DNA of 64,000 nucleotides, from assembly GCA_050084515.1 (NCBI GenBank), contig CM114272.1, forward strand, positions 53,692,001 to 53,756,000, in the 5' to 3' direction. This DNA comes from Blasia pusilla. Its lineage: Eukaryota; Marchantiophyta; Marchantiopsida; Blasiales. The position numbers and the translations under genes were made by a program. Positions 58,335 through 64,000 of this stretch are shown one piece after another (the stretch's first letter is position 1; the number at the start of each line of letters is the position of its first letter). The notes below the pieces were generated by a model. That model saw nothing but the letters and a program-made list of their open reading frames with translations, was not told the DNA's origin and did not search any database.

Positions 58335-58487
58335 TTCTTGGCGACTATTATTTCAGTTTCAAGGCGTGAAGATTCTTGGTGACTGATATTCCAGTTTCAT
58401 GGCGTGAAGATCCTTGGTGACTAATATTCCAGTTTCATGGCGTGAAGATTCTTGGTGACTGGAATTCCAATTTCAAGGCGTGAGGAG
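58335..58487. repeat. 38-bp tandem repeat, four copies
   Basis: Unit TTCTTGGTGACTGATATTCC followed by AGTTTCATGGCGTGAAGA, copies starting near 58335, 58373, 58410 and 58448. It ends just before the galacturonokinase stop codon and so probably lies in its 3' untranslated region. Confidence 0.92.
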
Positions 58488-58535
58488 GAGGGTGAGGCGA
58501 TGTGATTTCTAGGAACGGGAAGAAGATCGTTGAAA

Positions 58536-61500
58536 TCACTTGTGGTCAACGATTCGGGCCTTGTGTCCGGACTCGCATACAACGGCGACCGGAGTTTGGA
58601 CAATGTTCTTCACGAGCTCCGGATGCGCTCGCGTGTAGTGCAGTTCGACGTGTGACGCTGCTTCTTGTGCCCTATCCGCAGTCACAAACGCGACGCAGCA
58701 ACCCCGGAACCCGGCGCCGCTGAATCTCGCTCCCAGGACCCCCGGCGCGTCCAACACGATCTGCCGCAGCTGCACCAGGGCCTCGCATCCTGCAGCGTGC
58801 ATGCAGGAAATGCAAGCTACCTTCATGAGAACAGGTCGCTGTAACAGACATGTTAAGGGATAGAAATGCAGTGCAGTTGAAGAGCAGAGATCGCAGGGAT
58901 GCTTCGCTTCCGGCTACACACGTAACGGCAATCAAATCCACCCTCGTGAGAGCACCGTCGCTGTAACGGACGTGTCTCTACCGAGGAAATCCGGAGTAGG
59001 GAAAGAAAATTTAGTTGAAGAGAAGAAATCCTAGGGATTCTTGACTTCTGTAACACACGTAGGGGCAATCCAATATAACTTTACGACAGCGGTGGTACAA
59101 CAGGCATATCCTCATATGAGATTCGCATAGAAAATGACTTCAAAAGATGGAAAGGATATTGTTTTACTTGATCGACTTCACGAACTTCCTTGCAGGCCCT
59201 ACACATGATGGCTGAAGGGATTGAAGGACGAAGGCTGAAATCGAGGAGCGGGAAGCTTACCGCACTCGTAATTATCAATAGAGCTTTGTCCTGATGCAGA
59301 CATCAATGTGCCAAAATGTTCAAGATCTCCCGTAGACCATGCCTGTACGCCTGCAAGGACGCCAAGCCGTTTACAACAAACAGTGCAAAGATCACGAATC
59401 TGAGTTTGATCAAACGAGAGCATTGTGTTATGCTTTCACTATCCCAAGGAAACGGCAACTTTGATTCACCCTGACGATGAGGCAGAAATCCCAGAGCGCA
59501 CACACATACGGGATGCGTACCAGCAAACACGCGTGCATTCTCCGTGAAGAAATGCTCTGCTCTTCTGGCCAGAGATCCACTTAACTTCTCCTGCGGAAGA
59601 AGGTATGTTTTCAGAAGATGGAACTATGAGTCGCTCAAGGGACTGTCAGTAATTTCAGTTTAATTTGGTTTAAACATATTCGTCTTTTGGCAGTATGGAA
59701 ACCGGGAATGGAGTGGAGTTACCGAACTGCATGACGACACATGTCACTTATTAAAAAATTCAAAAGCCAAAGGAGGAAGAAGCCGAGGGAGAGTGGCGCT
59801 TATCAATTATCACTGACCTTATGTTGTGTGTACTCCTCCAAAGTTACTGTATAGATTACAACAACAGAAATAAGATCCATCAGAGAACAGAAGCCTTTCT
59901 CTTCTCTCCTCTCAGTGGAAGGGGGCGATGGTATGCCTTGAAAGTAAATCTTCCGTGTTAGTTTTTCTTGTCCAGATCTTTCAGTCTCTCTTGTGGTGCG
60001 GTCATACCAGGCTACTACAGCAAATCCCATCAGAACTCTGCAAGTTAGGAACCTTGGACCTGAGTAGTACTGGGATGAGTTACCTCCAGGAAAGCACAGA
60101 GCCACATCCACGAGTCTATATGAGATAACCTTCCACTCATATGGTACCCTCTTCACTTCTTCCTCTCTGCGTCAATTCCAATCTCTAACACCATCCATCC
60201 AGGTTTATGGTCTCAGGGCTAGGCCATGTACTCCTCAAGGAGTGTACACCCTCTCACTTTCACTCGCTCTGTTGCTGGCCTGATTGGGTCTAAGACCCAC
60301 AACTTTAGGTCCTAAGAGGCACGGTATGATGGGACGGCAGAATTCCTTAAGCACTGCTCAAGAGTAGCTTACAATGAGTGAATCTAAAGCAAGCAATGTA
60401 GCAATACTCTTCACAGAGTTTGCTCGTTGCTGTAGTTGGAACCTGTTGTGGGCTTGCAATGTTGTTCCCCTGGTTGGTATGTATGGATTATAGTGTCCTG
60501 TAGTCCATGTGACTTGTGGCAGTTGTTCCAAAGTAAGGTGTACAGTGAAATTAGTTGGAGAAATGAAGACCTCTCCTTTTGAAGCTGCATTCAAGGGCCT
60601 TCCTCTGCAGCTTAATGCCAGGGCTGTTCACCTTCGCAGGTAGTGATGATCCCTGGGGGTAACAAGCAGGCACCCTGCTGGTTGGAGGCAATCCCTCCGA
60701 ACAAATAGGACGGCACGTTCCTGTCTGGACTCTCAGGCTGGGACTTAAACATTCTCCCTAGATCCTAAATCAATTGTTTCCCAAACCTCAACATATAATC
60801 AGCGGCGTGGAGCTCAACACATCTCTGTCGTCTAATGATTGTGAGGAGTACCAGTTCACCTATCAAAGGCACCTGCCAAATCTCAGCATCCCCAAGCTGG
60901 GTGGGGAGCATTCGTATGCTTATGTGAGACGTCTGAAAGCCACCCGCATCCCGAATCTGCACAGAGTTTCAATAGGTCTATCGAAGCAGACCACAGATTC
61001 TCACGATCATCTTCGGTGCGCGTCCCTCTGTGAATTTTATTTCATTTAAGATCATGTGTGCAACTTTGGGCTTCGAGTTCCTGGCTGCAGCTGGGATTAT
61101 GCGGATGATAATTGGCCGTGAATGTATCTTCAAGGAAACTATCAAGGGCAGAGGAAGTCAATATTTGGCTTGCCACAAAAACCAGGTGTCTCAGGAGGAT
61201 GTAACAATAATTGGAGGGCTATTGTAGGCAAGGGTGATTCCAACTACAAGGCAAGGCCCATCTCCATAAGCTTCTGGTGATCTACACACCAAACATGTTT
61301 AGTACTCTCCAGGGAACCAGAACAGAGACCCTGCACATGAAGAGGTTCCACTTAGAGACAGGCAGCAACACCAACTGTGCAAGCATTCACACCAACCCCC
61401 GGCCCACTTAGTGACAGGTCTCTGTTTGGGAACTTCTGTGGACTGACCTGTCCACTGTAGTGGCTTGAGGTTCCTGATGTTTTGCTGAAAAATAAATCGA

Positions 61501-63668
61501 TCTGTGTGTTAGTCAGTAAACTAGGGAAACCAAGTTAGTGGAGATAACCCCCTTACCACACTATGCATGGCAAAGGCAGACAACAACAGAGGTATGAAAG
61601 TTGTAAGCTTCTTCAAAAGAGAGTTCATGGTGAACAGGTGTGAGATCATAAGCACAAGGCTGGAGTATGACCACAGCATATGGGTCAAAGACCGAGCTGC
61701 GCGCAACTCAAGAGATATGTGAATTGGATGTGTTTATGAACCCACAAACAGTGAAGCTGCTACTGTGACAGAGGGAGCGTTTGGAAGTGTGAAAACTGAT
61801 TCCCTTCAGTTTTAGACAAAGGAGGACATAGTCCTGCTGGAAGACTAAGCAGTTGGGTGGGGCAAGGCAAAGACCCCCAGGTGGAGATGTGAGAGTGAGT
61901 GACAATGGCATGCCGCTGGTCAGGATGTTGAGGATTGATGGCACTGGGCGATAGGACTAAGACACACCTAAACTTCTACACCTTCTGTGATGATGGAGAT
62001 GAAACCTTTAGTCAATACCTGGTCTCCTGCACAAAATTCACAACACAGAGAGAAACAGCATATGCTGACATTGCAAAGCTGGTAACACCAGAACTGTTAT
62101 ACACATTCAGTGGCCTGGATTCACTGCCCAAAGCTGCTGCACTGGTAAGTAATGTGTATTGGGGATCCCAATCAGATAAAGTATTGTAGGGAGTTTCTTG
62201 GTTGACACTTGGAAGCTCCACACCAACACTTTGTACAGTCAGAAATCACACCATATGAGAGTGTCCCTCATCTCATATGGTACCTTCTCATTTCTCCCTC
62301 TCTCTACACCCATCCCAGTCTCTAGCACCATCCAACCAGGGCACAGGGTCTATGGTCACAAGGCTGCAACAGGCACTGCTTAATGGATACAGCAGTCTGT
62401 TACCCTTGTGCTCTGGCTCCACTCACTCAGAGCACAAGTTCAATGTTGGTCTTACGGCTATGACAGACTAGTTAATGGGTGTAATCTCTCTGCTTGCTCC
62501 CATCCCAGTCTCTAGCACTGTCTAATCAGGGTGCAGGGTCTATAGTTGTAATACAATGGAGCCCACTGTTTCATGAGTACAGGCTACTCTCCTCTATGTC
62601 CGCACAGAGGAGCATTTGTATACCTTGGAACACCATTCAAATGTTGAGCCTTTATGACTCATTCTTCAATCTCATCTGATCTCTCCCATACAAATATTAT
62701 TGCTCATAAAAGGCACCAAGTGACTGTTGATAAGCGAGCTACTTTTGCCTCTGCATGGAAAGTGGGAATTATATGGTTGAAACAACCTTCCAATCCTCAC
62801 TATTTCTTATTATCCACTCTTCAATCTCTATCTAGTATCTTCTGTTGCCACATGTGACATCTAAAATAAGGGCACCCGAATGCTGCATCCATTTCTGAGG
62901 ATTGGAGTGAAGCTATCATACCGTTGCCCAGCAAGGGTTCTTGACTTGACTCCCTGCTAACAGCTCTGCACATGAGGGTCCAGACATTTTGGTTGAATAA
63001 ATATGCTCATGCCCTTGAATCTACTGAGGCCTTCCTCGTAACTCATGACCCTTGGGATCATAGCAATCCTATTATGAAAGGTGTGCAACAAAGCTGCCAT
63101 CCTGGAGATACTGCTGAAATAACCAAAAATCCAGTAGTTCATTACTCCACTACTTTTCCAGAATTTGAATGACCCAAGTCCGGCATAGCAGCACCTAAAT
63201 GTCAGTTATAACAATTCCCAAACTTTCGTGAAAGGTCTTCCTTCATAAAGTAGACTCTGAGAATAAAACTGCGAGAACGAAGAAAACCCCTGAATGATGA
63301 GTTAAAATCTGACAGCCGACATGAGAGTGAAGAGGTGGTTGCTGTAGTGTTCATCAAGATGGACGTATTGTGAGTACCTTTCTTCCATAATATTGGTAGC
63401 TCTACTGACTTTATTCAAGGAGGCAACTACCAACATGCAAAGGTAATAATTTATTGTAGACACTGAACGAATCACCATTGCCCACAACTTACTTGAGGAG
63501 AATTCTTGCTGCATCCTGACACTCATTTACTCTCATATTATACCCAGGTTTGCTTGCTAGGGCATGGCGAAGGCCAGAAAATGCAATGAGTATCTTGTAT
63601 GACTTGTTGGCCATCGACTGCTGTGGATTCCCATACCATGGAGGATGAACAATCTTGTACTTGCGAGT
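58536..63668 (-). CDS. GALAK: Galacturonokinase (GHMP kinase), 3' exons; 5' part outside the window
   Basis: Minus-strand exons: 63668-63493, 59590-59521, 59350-59261 and 58789-58536 (stop TGA), with GT-AG borders and matching phases for the last three. Two short tentative exons lie between: 61484-61448 (KTSGTSSHYSGQ) and 59846-59818 (TLEEYTQHK). Exon peptides read SYKILIAFSGLRHALASKPG, YNMRVNECQDAARILL, SLARRAEHFFTENARVFAG, VQAWSTGDLEHFGTLMSASG, QSSIDNYECG, then LDAPGVLGARFSGAGFRGCC. That last is the C-terminal GHMP motif. The whole follows plant galacturonokinase closely, an enzyme that phosphorylates D-galacturonic acid at C1 in cell-wall sugar salvage. About the first 200 residues, including the ATP-binding motif, are missing from the window. 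The junction between the two tentative exons is out of phase by one base as drawn, so a further mini-exon or another splice choice is needed. Confidence 0.88.
58826..59078. repeat. Tandem duplication inside a galacturonokinase intron
   Basis: TCGCTGTAAC(A/G)GAC(A/G)TGT, AGTTGAAGAG and ACACACGTA(A/G)(C/G)GGCAATC occur in the same order in two units of about 130-140 bp, beginning near 58834 and 58967. Confidence 0.85.
60130..60265 (+). repeat. Intronic dispersed repeat, copy a
   Basis: CTCATATGGTACC(C/T)TCT...TCTCTAACACCATCCA followed by GGTTTATGG. Related copies at 62268-62480 and 62495-62600. Confidence 0.75.
61935..62189 (+). pseudogene. Possible LINE polymerase tail fragment in a galacturonokinase intron
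   Basis: An 84-codon frame contains FYTFCDDGDETFSQYLVSCT, where the spacing of Cys, Asp-Glu-Thr and a final Cys recalls the C-terminal zinc knuckle of plant LINE polymerases. It lies opposite to the host gene and near the dispersed repeat copies. No RT motif is visible nearby. Weak call. Confidence 0.3.
62268..62600 (+). repeat. Intronic dispersed repeat, copies b and c
   Basis: CTCATATGGTACCTTCTCAT and CCCATCCCAGTCTCTAGCAC begin copy b. CCCATCCCAGTCTCTAGCAC recurs at about 62500, followed by a similar GTGCAGGGTCTATAG. With copy a this gives three related pieces in one intron. Confidence 0.75.
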
Positions 63669-64000
63669 CTGGACCAGCATAAAGTGAATCAAATTAATCC
63701 TGTGTGCTTGTAGATTTCAACAAATCAGAAGAAACATCCTAGCATAAGTCCCTTTGTCACCATGCAGCCAGCAGCAGATGTGGTGCCTTTATGGATACCT
63801 CCACCACTGCTGAACTGAAAGGAAAGAGTACATAGGGTGGTTTGCACCTGCAGACAGAAACATAAGCAGTACAATCAAGAAATACATGGGAAGTGCCTAA
63901 TTCGTTGAGTATCGGATTGACTGCATAACAATCTTGGCATGGCCACGAGGTAAGAACCCTGGCAGTTAGAGGCTCTTTCTCAGCCCTGACAACATCTGTC
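63669..64000 (-). other. Intron upstream of the leftmost visible galacturonokinase exon
   Basis: No exon for the N-terminal kinase part was recognised here; the preceding coding exon should lie beyond 64000. Confidence 0.4.

Noticed and set aside
61040-61090. Minus-strand peptide with ELEAQSC as a missing galacturonokinase exon
   Set aside because: Short resemblance only, no usable donor in phase; the piece at 59846-59818 fits the family better.
62972-63172. 66-codon plus-strand frame near the galacturonokinase exon
   Set aside because: Antisense to the host intron, no motif, no similar frame nearby.

Overview
The window is nuclear DNA from a plant-type (streptophyte) genome, most likely a seed-free land plant with a large, repeat-rich genome. 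This rests on a class II trehalose-6-phosphate synthase gene with phase-consistent GT-AG introns, a plant-type galacturonokinase gene, long AT-rich spacers, and nested Ty3/gypsy, Ty1/copia, Helitron and LINE remnants. The organism is inferred; no species-diagnostic sequence was recognised.

Layout. 1-10480: decayed Ty3/gypsy element (copy 1, left end outside the window) with a complete 4.86-kb Ty1/copia element inserted at 4381-9238. 10481-16941: non-coding, first AT-rich, then a GC-rich stretch (about 13.1-15.6 kb). 16942-20246 (minus): an intact class II TPS gene, three coding exons, 876 codons. 20247-24060: GC-rich upstream DNA, short palindromic repeats flanking a LINE 3' fragment, and a 48-bp minisatellite. 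24-36 kb: AT-rich spacer with degenerate tandem repeats. 36.4-52.6 kb: a decayed Helitron (Rep/helicase) split by a second copy of the same gypsy family (37713-48570, flanked by AGACA duplications). That copy is itself interrupted by a solo LTR of another family (43077-44083), and the Helitron helicase half carries a 374-bp hAT-like MITE. 53.4-54.96 kb: a degenerate array with a period of about 90-100 bp. 58536-63668 (minus): the 3' exons of a galacturonokinase gene whose start lies outside the window.

The main discovery candidate is the gypsy family. Comparing the two copies gives the order Gag - protease - cytosine-5 DNA methyltransferase (DNMT3-like: motifs I, IV with Pro-Cys-Gln, VI with Glu-Asn-Val, VIII and IX/X-like) - reverse transcriptase - RNase H - integrase - PHD finger. 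The element family therefore carried both a DNA-methylation writer and a probable histone reader. Methyltransferase-bearing retrotransposons have been reported from dinoflagellates and charophyte algae. I know of no description of the methyltransferase plus terminal PHD combination, but could not search. Both copies are pseudogenes with stops, frameshifts and different deletions: copy 1 lost the RT core, copy 2 lost most of RNase H.

The two host genes look ordinary and functional where visible: TPS has both domains and all splice junctions in phase; the galacturonokinase has a clear C-terminal half with one exon junction unresolved.
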